Below are positions 35,363-47,620 of a stretch of 64,000 nucleotides of DNA, piece after piece. The position numbers and the translations under genes are program-made. Source of the DNA: Mesorhizobium sp. (GTDB lineage: Bacteria; Pseudomonadota; Alphaproteobacteria; Rhizobiales; Rhizobiaceae); contig NZ_JAMLIG010000001.1 in assembly GCF_023954305.1 (NCBI RefSeq), positions 2,294,001-2,358,000 on the forward strand. Direction: 5' to 3'. Within the stretch, counting starts at the first letter, position 1, and every line of letters starts with the position of its first letter. The notes beneath the pieces were generated by a model that was not told the origin of the DNA, did no database searches, and saw only the letters and a list, made by a program, of their open reading frames with translations.

Positions 35363-35782
35363 ATGCTTTCGCTCGTCAAGGCCACAGAGATCATCGACGC
35401 GGCGCTTGCACAGGGACGGGCGGGAAATTTCGCTCCACTCGCTGTGGCAGTCCTGGACGCCGGAGGTAACCTGGTTGCCTACAAGCGCGAAGACGGCGCC
35501 GGCATCGTCCGGTTCGAGATCGCCTTCGGCAAGGCATGGGGATCGCTCGGCTTGGGCTTCGGGTCGCGCGCACTGACAGAGCGGGCGGCAAACCACCCCG
35601 TCTTTTTCGGACTGCTCGGCGCGGTCAGCGGCGGGCGAATCGTGGCGTCGCCGGGCGGCGTGCTTATCCGGGATGCGCTGAACCAGGTCATCGGCGCGGT
35701 CGGGATTTCCGGGGACATCGGTGACAATGATGAACTCTGCGCGATCGCGGGGATAAGGGCCGCCGGATTGACCGTTGGCTGA
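35363..35782 (+). CDS. GlcG/HbpS family heme-binding-like protein (DUF336)
   Basis: 139 residues, the usual length. Pattern: ATEIIDAALAQG, APLAVAVLDAGGNLVAYKREDGA, a middle GKAWGSLGLG, and GGVLIRD with GAVGISG. GlcG-type proteins sit in many aromatic or glycolate operons and the Streptomyces homologue binds haem. AAAGGAG precedes the ATG. It ends the catabolic run. Confidence 0.88.
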   Translation: MLSLVKATEIIDAALAQGRAGNFAPLAVAVLDAGGNLVAYKREDGAGIVRFEIAFGKAWGSLGLGFGSRALTERAANHPVFFGLLGAVSGGRIVASPGGVLIRDALNQVIGAVGISGDIGDNDELCAIAGIRAAGLTVG

Positions 35783-36093
35783 CTATTGGCCGAACCGGGG
35801 TGCGCCCGGCCGGCGGCCAATCATGATCTCCAGCTTCGGAACGAGCTTTCGGGTGGTCGTCCACGCCATCGTCCCGGCGGACGGGACGATCGCGGACGCC
35901 GACGGATCGACGCGTCGAACGGCGTGACCTCGACACGGCGTCAGCGGAATCCGCACTGCACTTGAAAGACGGGGGCTCAGCCTGCGAAATACCGGATCGG
36001 AGCCGGGCCATCGCGGCGGGGCAGGGCCCGGCGAGACGGGGGCCGAGCGCGTTGCTGCGACCGCCGGCGTCGTGCACCGGCAGAGGAGACTAT
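35783..36093. other. Intergenic region with imperfect hairpin
   Basis: 311 bases between the GlcG-like and sulfotransferase-like genes. ATTGGCCG (35785-35792) pairs with CGGCCAAT (35814-35821), with inner CCGG pairs, directly after the GlcG stop: a possible terminator without a T-run. Otherwise GC-rich with no credible gene; open frames here lack coding character. Confidence 0.4.
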
Positions 36094-37188
36094 GTGGCCA
36101 AGACACTGATCGTCCACATCGGCCCCGGAAAATGCGGGTCCACGTCGATCCAGAGGGAGCTGTCCCGCCCGGGATCGCCGTTCGAAGGCCGCACGTTCGA
36201 CCTGCCCCGGCCGCTGATCCGGGAGCTCGACGCGGACGACGCCCTGGAAGCGGCGCCGCAGCTCCTGCGCTTAGCGTCGCCGCTGCTCGGCACCGGCGAG
36301 GTCGCGGTGCTCAGCCACGAGGTTCTGTCCCAGCGGCCGTTGGCGCTGACCAACGTCATCCGCTTCCTGCGTCCGCAGGTCGACGAGGTGAGGATCGTCG
36401 GCTACTCCCGGCGGCAGTCCGGGTTCATCCAGTCCGCCTACAGCCAGTGGCTGTTCCGAGTGCCGGTGCGGGCCGCGGAGGTAAGGAGCATCCTGGAGGC
36501 GGCGGGCCTCAATCCCCAGCATTTCACCGGCCTGGAGGCCCATTTCATCGCGGCGGTGAAGACCGACATGGTTTCGGCCCGCCAGTTGACCAACAACGTC
36601 ATTTTCGACTGGCATGCCGGCTACGAGCACATCGCCCGTCTGCTGGAGCCTTTCGACGTCACCATTTCCGCGGGGGTCATCCCGCGCGCGGGCCACGAGT
36701 TCTCCCTGCTCGACGATTTCTACCGCCGCTGCGGCTATCCTTCGGTGCCGCTGCCGGAAACGCGGGAGGAGCGAACGAACCCGGAATACGATGGCGACCT
36801 GGTCGAAGCGGTGCATCTCGCGATGCAACTGGGGCTGCCGGTTCCGGGCCCGCATGAGCACAACGCGTTCTTCGAGCGCGGCGTCGACCTACCGCCGTTT
36901 CCCAGGGATCCGGAAGCGGAGGACATGATCGATGTGCTCAGGGACTATGTCGATACCCGCTTCCGCGACGCCAATTGCGCGTTCTGCCGGGAGTACGGTC
37001 TGCCCGAGGACTATTTCGAGCCGCGGCGGGCGATTTCGCGGGAGGATGCGGAAGCGGCCGTCTCGTGCGAGGCGGCGCGACGGCGCGCAGATCCCGATCT
37101 CGTCGCACGCCGCCATGCGGCGATTGCCGGCCGCCTCGCCGGCATCATGTTCGAACGCCACCGCAAGGCCGGGGATAGGGGCAGATGA
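36094..37188 (+). CDS. Sulfotransferase-like P-loop protein
   Basis: 364 residues. The N-terminus IVHIGPGKCGSTSIQ holds a P-loop with K13 like the 5'-phosphosulfate-binding loop of PAPS sulfotransferases, and GYSRRQSGFIQSAYSQWL around residue 110 fits the 3'-phosphate-binding region (Arg/Ser). Acceptor unknown; relatives in rhizobia sit near surface polysaccharide genes, but none are visible here. GTG at 36094 with AGAGGAG upstream; the overlapping ATG two bases earlier is out of frame. The stop overlaps the next ATG (37185-37188). Confidence 0.72.
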   Translation: MAKTLIVHIGPGKCGSTSIQRELSRPGSPFEGRTFDLPRPLIRELDADDALEAAPQLLRLASPLLGTGEVAVLSHEVLSQRPLALTNVIRFLRPQVDEVRIVGYSRRQSGFIQSAYSQWLFRVPVRAAEVRSILEAAGLNPQHFTGLEAHFIAAVKTDMVSARQLTNNVIFDWHAGYEHIARLLEPFDVTISAGVIPRAGHEFSLLDDFYRRCGYPSVPLPETREERTNPEYDGDLVEAVHLAMQLGLPVPGPHEHNAFFERGVDLPPFPRDPEAEDMIDVLRDYVDTRFRDANCAFCREYGLPEDYFEPRRAISREDAEAAVSCEAARRRADPDLVARRHAAIAGRLAGIMFERHRKAGDRGR

Positions 37189-37844
37189 CGCCGCTGCGGA
37201 TCCTCGCGACCGGTTTTTCGGCGTTCCCGCGGGCTCCGGTCAACCCGACGGAGGTTCTGATGGGCCTGCTGGCCGAGATGCCGCCCGAACTCGGAGAGGG
37301 CGTCGAACTGCGGACGGCGGTGCTGCCGGTCGAATACGCCCGCGCCCCGCGGATCCTGGCCGATCTCGCCGGGGATTTCCGGCCCGACATCGCCGTGCAT
37401 TTCGGGCTCGCCGACACGGCGCGCGGTTTTCGGCTGGAATCAACGGCGCGCAACCGTTCCTCGACGGTGGCGATCGATGCCGCGGGGCTGCTTCCGGAAC
37501 AGGCGCTTATCTGCGCCGGGCCGACGACCTTGAGGTCCGCGTTGCCGCTCGACGACATCGCCGCCGCACTTGCAGCCGAGGGCCTGCCGGTTCAGCGCTC
37601 GGCCAATGCCGGGGCCTATTTGTGCAACCATATCTTCTACTTGTCGCGGTCGGGCACGCTCGCGCCCTTCGTCCCCGCCATGTCGGGCTTCGTCCACGTG
37701 CCCTACCTCGACGAGCAGCTCGGCCGGATCGAGCCGGCGCGGGCGCGCCGCCTCTTCTCGATGTCGCGGGACGATCTCCTGCGCGGCGCCGCGACGATCC
37801 TGCGCGTCTGCGCGGACACCTCCCATCGAGGGTCCCAACGGTAG
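37185..37844 (+). CDS. Pyroglutamyl-peptidase-I-like protein (C15)
   Basis: 219 residues. It keeps the C15 catalytic triad: E85 (FRLESTARN), C147 (AYLCNH) and H171 (GFVHVP), plus the N-terminal LATGFSAFPRAPVNPTE. Family enzymes remove N-terminal pyroglutamate from peptides in the cytoplasm. No signal peptide. It overlaps the sulfotransferase-like gene by four bases (ATGA), an unusual partnership that suggests a shared substrate, perhaps a modified peptide (inference). Confidence 0.83.
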   Translation: MTPLRILATGFSAFPRAPVNPTEVLMGLLAEMPPELGEGVELRTAVLPVEYARAPRILADLAGDFRPDIAVHFGLADTARGFRLESTARNRSSTVAIDAAGLLPEQALICAGPTTLRSALPLDDIAAALAAEGLPVQRSANAGAYLCNHIFYLSRSGTLAPFVPAMSGFVHVPYLDEQLGRIEPARARRLFSMSRDDLLRGAATILRVCADTSHRGSQR

Positions 37845-37930
37845 AAACATTTTAGTCCGGGCTCATGCTTAGCGGATCGTTAAGCGTTCAGCCCCTATGG
37901 TTAACCACGGGGGAGCAGAGAGGACGGGAT

Positions 37931-41254
<3,324 letters not shown>

Positions 41255-41368
41255 CAAGCGTCGATCGCCGATCGCCCAGCGATTCCAGGAGATGCAGCGC
41301 CAGCTCGTGAGCATGTCCCGGTCGCGCCGGCAGGCTGACCCGGCCGAAGAATTATTCCCTACATAAAA

Positions 41369-41388
41369 CTGTCATCCAGCTGTAACAT
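41369..41388 (+). promoter_or_regulatory. Pho box upstream of pstS
   Basis: CTGTCAT, four bases, then CTGTAAC AT: two direct 7-base units at 11-base spacing, a close match to the PhoB-binding consensus CTGTCAT-N4-CTGTCAT, about 80 bases before the pstS start. PhoB is encoded at the end of the same operon, giving autoregulation under phosphate starvation. Confidence 0.87.
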
Positions 41389-41466
41389 TGCCCCGCTAAT
41401 GCCCCCCATGTCGCCCTCGAGGCGTCTCACAGAATTCCATCCGAATTCCGAAAGGGAGTTGGCAAA

Positions 41467-42504
41467 ATGCAGAAATTTCTCCTAGCGGCTTCGGCGGCAT
41501 CGCTCGCCCTCGCCGCTTCCGTGGGTGTCGCCGCGGCGCGCGACCAGGTCAAGGTCGTTGGCTCGTCGACCGTGTTCCCCTACTCGCAGGCGGCCGCCGA
41601 AGAGTACGCCAACAAGACCGGCAAGCCGGCCCCGGTGGTCGAGTCGACCGGCACCGGCGGCGGTTTCAAGGCGTTCTGCGGCGGCATCGGCCCCGACTTC
41701 GCCGACATCACCGGCGCCTCGCGCGCCATCAAGGAATCCGAGGTGAAGCTCTGTGCCGACAACGGCGTGACCGACATCACCGAGGCGCTGATCGGCTATG
41801 ACGGCCTCTCGATCGCACATGCGTCCAGCGCTCCCGAAATGGATCTGACCGAAGAGCAGATCTTCAAGGCGCTCGCCGCCGAGCTGCCGGACGGCAAGGG
41901 CGGCTTCGTCGCGAATCCGAACAAGAAGTGGTCGGACATCGACGCCTCGCTGCCGCAGGTCGACATCATCGCCTTCGGCCCGCCCCCCACGTCCGGTACC
42001 CGCGACGCCTTCGTCGAACTCGTGATGCATGACGGCTGCAAGGGTCTCGACGGCATGGCCGACCTGAAGAAGGCCGACGAGAAGAAGTGGAACGAGGTCT
42101 GCTCGCGCATGCGCCAGGACGGCCCCTTCGTCGAAGCCGGCGAGAACGACAATCTGATCGTTCAGCGCCTTGAGGCGGACGCCAACGCGGTCGGCATCTT
42201 CGGCTATTCCTTTCTTTACGAGAATTCCGACAAGCTGAAAGCCGTCAAGGTGAACGGCATTGCGCCGACGTTCGACACGATCGCGGATGCGTCCTATCCG
42301 GTCGCCCGTCCGATCTTCTTCTATGTGAAGAACGCCCACCGCGACGTCATTCCCGGCATGAAGGAATTCCTCGAGGAATACGTCTCGGACGGCGCGCTCG
42401 GCGCCGACGGCTACCTGCCGGAGCGCGGCCTGACCCCGCTCTCCGCCGAGAAACTCAAGGAAGTGCAGGACGCGGTCCTGAACGGCAAGAAGCTTGGTTC
42501 CTGA
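41467..42504 (+). CDS. pstS: Phosphate ABC transporter substrate-binding protein
   Basis: 345 residues with a cleavable signal peptide (LLAASAASLALAASVGVAAA). The mature protein starts with VKVVGSSTVFPYSQAAAEEY and has STGTGGGFKAFCGGIGPDFADITGASR, the phosphate-binding loops of the longer alphaproteobacterial PstS type; PPTSGTRDAFVEL is a third contact. Binds periplasmic phosphate for PstCAB. GGGAGTTGG precedes the ATG. Preceded by a Pho box and followed by a terminator-like hairpin that would raise pstS expression over the permeases. Confidence 0.95.
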   Translation: MQKFLLAASAASLALAASVGVAAARDQVKVVGSSTVFPYSQAAAEEYANKTGKPAPVVESTGTGGGFKAFCGGIGPDFADITGASRAIKESEVKLCADNGVTDITEALIGYDGLSIAHASSAPEMDLTEEQIFKALAAELPDGKGGFVANPNKKWSDIDASLPQVDIIAFGPPPTSGTRDAFVELVMHDGCKGLDGMADLKKADEKKWNEVCSRMRQDGPFVEAGENDNLIVQRLEADANAVGIFGYSFLYENSDKLKAVKVNGIAPTFDTIADASYPVARPIFFYVKNAHRDVIPGMKEFLEEYVSDGALGADGYLPERGLTPLSAEKLKEVQDAVLNGKKLGS

Positions 42505-42516
42505 TTGAACCAACCG

Positions 42517-42553
42517 ACGCGGCCGTTCCTCGCGGGACGGCCGCGTTCTTTCT
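42517..42553 (+). terminator. Hairpin with T-rich tail between pstS and pstC
   Basis: ACGCGGCCGT (42517-42526) pairs perfectly with ACGGCCGCGT (42537-42546), 10-base loop, followed by TCTTTCT. Probably a partial terminator/attenuator inside the pst operon. Confidence 0.75.
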
Positions 42554-42594
42554 GTTCGCATGATTACACGATACGGTAGCCGGTCGGGGGTCGC

Positions 42595-43965
42595 ATGACG
42601 GGGTATCTGTTAGCCTTCCTGGCGCTGGCCGCGCTGGTTGTCGCCGCGGCTGGATATTCGCGCGGACGCGCGACCCGCGATCGAGGCGCGGAGAAAGCGC
42701 ATTCGCGTCCGATCTATCACGGCCTGAACGCAGCCATATGGACGGGCATCCCCGCCTTCGTCTTCCTGCTGCTCTGGCTGCTGTTCCAGAACGGCATCAT
42801 CGACATGCTGGTCATGGGCTCCTATCCGGAAGCCGATACGATGACCGGTCCCGAGCGGAACCTGCTCATCAGCGAAATCCGCCAGGTTGCCGCCGGAAAC
42901 ATCTTCAGGCAACCGACGCCCGAGGTCAGCGCGGCGGTGGCGCATCTCAAGTCGCTGGAATCGCTTGCCAACTGGGCTCTGGTGGCGGTCGTGGCCGCGA
43001 CCGCGGCGATCGGCGCGTTCTTCGGCCTGCGCAGCATCGAGACGCGATACCGCGCCCGCCACAGCGTCGAGCGCTCGGTTACCTGGTTCATGATGTTCTC
43101 GTCGCTGGTCGCCATCCTGACGACAGCCGGCATCGTCCTGTCGCTGGTCTACGAGGCGTTGCAGTTCTTTTCCAAGGTTCCCGCGACCGAATTCCTGTTC
43201 GGACTTCGCTGGGAACCGCAGATTGCCATCCGCGCCGATCAGGTTGCCGGCCAGGGCGCCTTCGGCATGATCCCCGTGCTGTTCGGCACGTTCGTGATCT
43301 CGGCGCTAGCCATGGCGGTGGCCGTGCCGACCGGTATTCTCTCGGCCATCTATCTGACGGAATATGCCAACGAGCGCTTCCGCGCCGTGGTCAAGCCGCT
43401 GCTGGAGATTCTCGCCGGCATCCCGACGATCGTCTACGGCTTTTTCGCGGTCCTTACCGTCGCACCGCTCATTCGAACGCTCGGCCTATCGCTCGGCATC
43501 GAATCCTCGCCGAACAGCGCGCTGGCGGCAGGCGGCGTGATGGGCATCATGCTCATCCCATTCATCTCCTCGCTGTCCGACGACGCTTTCGCGGCGGTTC
43601 CGCGGGCGATGCGCGAAGGCTCGTTCGCCCTCGGTGCGACGAAGGGCGAGACGATCCGCAAGGTGCTCTTGCCGGCGGCCCTGCCCGGCATCGTTGGCGG
43701 CGTGCTCCTCGCGCTGAGCCGCGCCGTCGGTGAGACGATGATCGTGGTCATGGCCGCCGGCCTGATCGCCAAGATGACGCTCAACCCCTTCGATGCGGTC
43801 ACGACCGTGACGGTGCAGATCGTCACGCTGTTGATCGGCGACAGCGAATTCGACAATCCCAAGACGCTCGCCGCCTTTGCGCTCGGCCTGGTGCTGTTCA
43901 TCATCACCCTCGGGCTGAACCTGATCGCGCTGCGGACCGTCCGCAAATACCGGGAGAAATACTAA
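42595..43965 (+). CDS. pstC: Phosphate ABC transporter permease PstC
   Basis: 456 residues, longer than E. coli PstC because of an N-terminal extension with two extra hydrophobic segments and a periplasmic loop, as in rhizobia. Permease core: AVPTGILSAIYLTEYAN, LAGIPTIVYGFFAV, and the EAA-like loop AMREGSFALGATKGETIRKVLLPAALPGI. Inner-membrane half of the high-affinity phosphate channel. Its TAA overlaps the pstA ATG by one base. Confidence 0.95.
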   Translation: MTGYLLAFLALAALVVAAAGYSRGRATRDRGAEKAHSRPIYHGLNAAIWTGIPAFVFLLLWLLFQNGIIDMLVMGSYPEADTMTGPERNLLISEIRQVAAGNIFRQPTPEVSAAVAHLKSLESLANWALVAVVAATAAIGAFFGLRSIETRYRARHSVERSVTWFMMFSSLVAILTTAGIVLSLVYEALQFFSKVPATEFLFGLRWEPQIAIRADQVAGQGAFGMIPVLFGTFVISALAMAVAVPTGILSAIYLTEYANERFRAVVKPLLEILAGIPTIVYGFFAVLTVAPLIRTLGLSLGIESSPNSALAAGGVMGIMLIPFISSLSDDAFAAVPRAMREGSFALGATKGETIRKVLLPAALPGIVGGVLLALSRAVGETMIVVMAAGLIAKMTLNPFDAVTTVTVQIVTLLIGDSEFDNPKTLAAFALGLVLFIITLGLNLIALRTVRKYREKY

Positions 43966-45272
43966 TGTCGTCCATCGAGGCATCTGGATCGGCTGAGCCC
44001 GCCCGCCCGCCGGTGGCGTGGAAGTCGGCCGAGATGGACCGCCGGCGCGCGGCCCGCTATGCCGCCGACCGCCGTCTGCAGATCTACGGAATGGTGGCGA
44101 TCGCCTTCGCGTTGGGCTTCCTCGCCATCCTCGTTGGGACGTTGAGCTTCACCGGCTACCGCGCCTTCACCCAGACGATGGTCGTGGTCGATCTCGACCT
44201 CAGCAAGGCCGAGCTCGACAGAACCAACCTGATGGACGCCAACTGGCGCAACGTTTTCCGCGACGCGATGCGCGCCGAACTCGGCAAGGATCTGCCGCGC
44301 TCGGAGGAGCGCGACTACTTCGCCATGTTCACCTCGTCGGCGCCGTTCCTGATCCGGGACAAGGCGATTGCCGATCCGACGCTGCTCGACGGGCCCACGA
44401 CATTCCTCGTGCCGGTGTCGGACCCGATCGACCAGCTTGCCAAGGGACTGGTCCAGACCGACCTTCCGGAGAACCAGCGCCGGGTCAACGACAGGCAGAT
44501 CGGATATTACGACGCTCTCAAGGCGAATGGGGCGATATCCCAGCCGTTCAATTGGGGACTGTTCTTCAATGCGGACAGCCGTTTCCCCGAACTCGCGGGT
44601 CTCGCCGGTGCAATCTCGGGCTCGTTCTGGCTGTTGCTCGTCTGCTTCCTGATCTCCTTTCCGGTCGGCATTGCCGCGGCGATCTACCTCGAGGAGTTCG
44701 CGCCGAAGAACCGGCTCACCGACCTGATCGAGATCAACATCAACAACCTGGCGGCCGTGCCGTCGGTGGTGTTCGGCCTGCTGGGTCTTGCCGTATTCCT
44801 CGGTTGGTTCGGCCTGCCGCGCTCCGCGCCGTTGGTCGGCGGCATGGTGCTGGCGCTGATGACGCTGCCGACGATCATCATCGTCACCCGCGCAGCGCTT
44901 ACCTCCGTCCCCTCGTCGATCCGCGAAGCGGCGCTCGGCATCGGCGCCTCCAAGCACGAGATGATCTTCCACCACGTGCTGCCGCTCGCCATGCCTTCGA
45001 TCATGACCGGAACGATCATCGGTCTCGCGCAGGCGCTCGGCGAGACCGCGCCGCTGCTCCTGATCGGCATGAACGCCTTCATCACCAGCCCGCCGGCGGG
45101 CGTGCTGGAGGCTTCGACCGCGCTGCCGACGCAGATCTACATCTGGGCCGACAGCCCGGAACGTGGCTTCGTTGCCCGCACGTCCGCAGCCATCCTCGTC
45201 CTGCTGGGCTTCCTCGTTCTCATGAACGCCATCGCCATCTTCCTCAGGCAGCGCTTCGAGCGCCGTTGGTAA
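43965..45272 (+). CDS. pstA: Phosphate ABC transporter permease PstA
   Basis: 435 residues, again with a long N-terminal region and periplasmic loop (about residues 60-200). Core motifs: FPVGIAAAIYLEEFAP, NINNLAAVPSVVFGLLGLAVF, and SIREAALGIGASKHEMIFHHVLPLA. Pairs with PstC in the membrane. Overlaps pstC by one base (TAATG) and leads to pstB after 14 bases. Confidence 0.95.
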   Translation: MSSIEASGSAEPARPPVAWKSAEMDRRRAARYAADRRLQIYGMVAIAFALGFLAILVGTLSFTGYRAFTQTMVVVDLDLSKAELDRTNLMDANWRNVFRDAMRAELGKDLPRSEERDYFAMFTSSAPFLIRDKAIADPTLLDGPTTFLVPVSDPIDQLAKGLVQTDLPENQRRVNDRQIGYYDALKANGAISQPFNWGLFFNADSRFPELAGLAGAISGSFWLLLVCFLISFPVGIAAAIYLEEFAPKNRLTDLIEININNLAAVPSVVFGLLGLAVFLGWFGLPRSAPLVGGMVLALMTLPTIIIVTRAALTSVPSSIREAALGIGASKHEMIFHHVLPLAMPSIMTGTIIGLAQALGETAPLLLIGMNAFITSPPAGVLEASTALPTQIYIWADSPERGFVARTSAAILVLLGFLVLMNAIAIFLRQRFERRW

Positions 45273-45286
45273 TGGAGTAGAAGGAC

Positions 45287-46102
<816 letters not shown>

Positions 46103-46131
46103 CGGATCGGGCGAGCGAAGAGGACAAGATC

Positions 46132-46836
46132 ATGGGCGAGCATACCGTCAAATCGTTCGACGAGGAACTCGAGCACATCGACCGGCTGATCCGCGAGATG
46201 GGCGATCTCGCCGGCTCGATGGTCGCCGGCTCGACGCGGGCACTGCTGGCGTCGGACAATCCGCTGGCGCAGCGCGTGGTCTCGGACGACGCGATCCTCG
46301 ACGCCAAGCAGCGCGAACTCGACGACGCCGCGATCACGCTGATCGCCAAGCGCCAGCCGATGGCGCAGGATTTGCGCGCGGTGGTCGGCGCGATCCGCAT
46401 GGCGGCCGACCTCGAACGGGTCGGCGACCTCGCCAAGAACATCGCCAAGCGGGTCGGCGCGGTCGGCCAGACGGCAACGCCGCGCAACCTGTCGCATTCG
46501 ATCGAAGCGATGTCCGGGCTGGTGCTGTCGCAGGTCAACAACGTCATCAGCCATTATGTCGCGCGCGACCCGGAGGCGCTGAAGGCGCTGCGCGCCGACG
46601 ACGAGAAGATCGACATCCAGTACACGGCCGTCTTCCGCGAGCTCCTGACCTACATGATGGAGGATCCGCGCAACATCACCGCCTGCACCCATCTCCTGTT
46701 CTGCGCGAAGAACCTGGAACGGATCGGCGACCACGTGACCAACATCGCAGAGAACGCCTACTATGTCATGACGGGGGCGCAGCTGCCGGCCAACCGGCCG
46801 AAGGTGGACGAGACGGCGACGATGTCGGCCGCCTGA
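46132..46836 (+). CDS. phoU: Phosphate signalling regulator PhoU
   Basis: 234 residues, all-helical, two PhoU repeats: the first with FDEELEHIDRLIREMG and MAADLERVGDLAKNIAKR, the second with CAKNLERIGDHVTNIAENAYY. These E/DxxRxxD stretches bind metal clusters. PhoU keeps the Pho response off when phosphate is plentiful by linking PstB to the sensor kinase. Lies 29 bases after pstB and 13 before phoB. Confidence 0.95.
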   Translation: MGEHTVKSFDEELEHIDRLIREMGDLAGSMVAGSTRALLASDNPLAQRVVSDDAILDAKQRELDDAAITLIAKRQPMAQDLRAVVGAIRMAADLERVGDLAKNIAKRVGAVGQTATPRNLSHSIEAMSGLVLSQVNNVISHYVARDPEALKALRADDEKIDIQYTAVFRELLTYMMEDPRNITACTHLLFCAKNLERIGDHVTNIAENAYYVMTGAQLPANRPKVDETATMSAA

Positions 46837-46849
46837 GGAATTCCGACGA

Positions 46850-47539
46850 ATGATTGCACCGAAGATCATGGTGGTGGAGGACGAGGAGCCGCTGGGCGTC
46901 CTCCTCCGCTACAACCTGGAAGCGGAAGGCTATCAGGTCGAGATCATCACCCGCGGCGACGAAGCCGAACTGCGCCTGCACGAAAGCGTGCCGGATCTCC
47001 TGGTGCTCGACTGGATGGTGCCGGCCGTCTCCGGCATCGAGCTCTGCCGGCGGCTGCGTATGCGCGCCGAAACCGAACGCTTGCCGATCATCATGCTGAC
47101 GGCGCGCGGCGAGGAGAGCGACCGCGTGCGCGGGCTCTCGACCGGGGCGGACGACTATCTGGTCAAGCCGTTCTCGACGCCCGAATTCATGGCGCGGGTG
47201 AGGGCGCTGCTGCGCCGGGCCAAGCCGGAAGTGCTGTCCAGCGTGCTCAAGGTCGGCGACATCGTCCTCGATCGCGAGTCGCACCGCGTCTACCGAAAGA
47301 AGAACGAGATCCGCCTCGGGCCGACCGAGTTCCGGCTGCTGGAATTCCTCATGCAGCACCCCGGCCGCGTCTATACGCGCGGCCAGTTGCTCGACAATGT
47401 CTGGGGCGACACCAACTATATCGACGAGCGCACTGTCGACGTGCATGTCGGGCGACTGCGCAAGGCGGTCAACACCGGCCGCCAGGTCGACGTCATCCGC
47501 ACCATCCGCGGCTCCGGCTACGCCATCCGCGAGGACTGA
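46850..47539 (+). CDS. phoB: Phosphate regulon response regulator PhoB
   Basis: 229 residues. N-terminal receiver domain with VVEDEEPL, the phosphoacceptor Asp in VLDWMVPAVSG, Thr in MLTARG and Lys in LVKPFSTPE; C-terminal OmpR-type winged helix with LGPTEFRLLEFLMQHPGRVYTR and the ERTVDVHVGRLRKAV recognition region. Binds Pho boxes such as that before pstS. No phoR gene is visible in the window. Confidence 0.96.
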   Translation: MIAPKIMVVEDEEPLGVLLRYNLEAEGYQVEIITRGDEAELRLHESVPDLLVLDWMVPAVSGIELCRRLRMRAETERLPIIMLTARGEESDRVRGLSTGADDYLVKPFSTPEFMARVRALLRRAKPEVLSSVLKVGDIVLDRESHRVYRKKNEIRLGPTEFRLLEFLMQHPGRVYTRGQLLDNVWGDTNYIDERTVDVHVGRLRKAVNTGRQVDVIRTIRGSGYAIRED

Positions 47540-47620
47540 CGCGGCAAGCGCGGACAGGCTCCTTGCCTGCCTGCCCGTCGCCGTGCTTCTCTCCGCCGCG
47601 ACGGGCTGGGAGGGCCGCGC

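Noticed and set aside
35838..35842. GGAAC in the gap before the sulfotransferase-like gene
   Set aside because: The triplet 17 bases on is TCC, and it is 250 bases from the gene.
37880..37904. Two TTAA blocks before the hybrid kinase as a CtrA site
   Set aside because: The spacing is 17 bases, not the 7 of the TTAA-N7-TTAA consensus.
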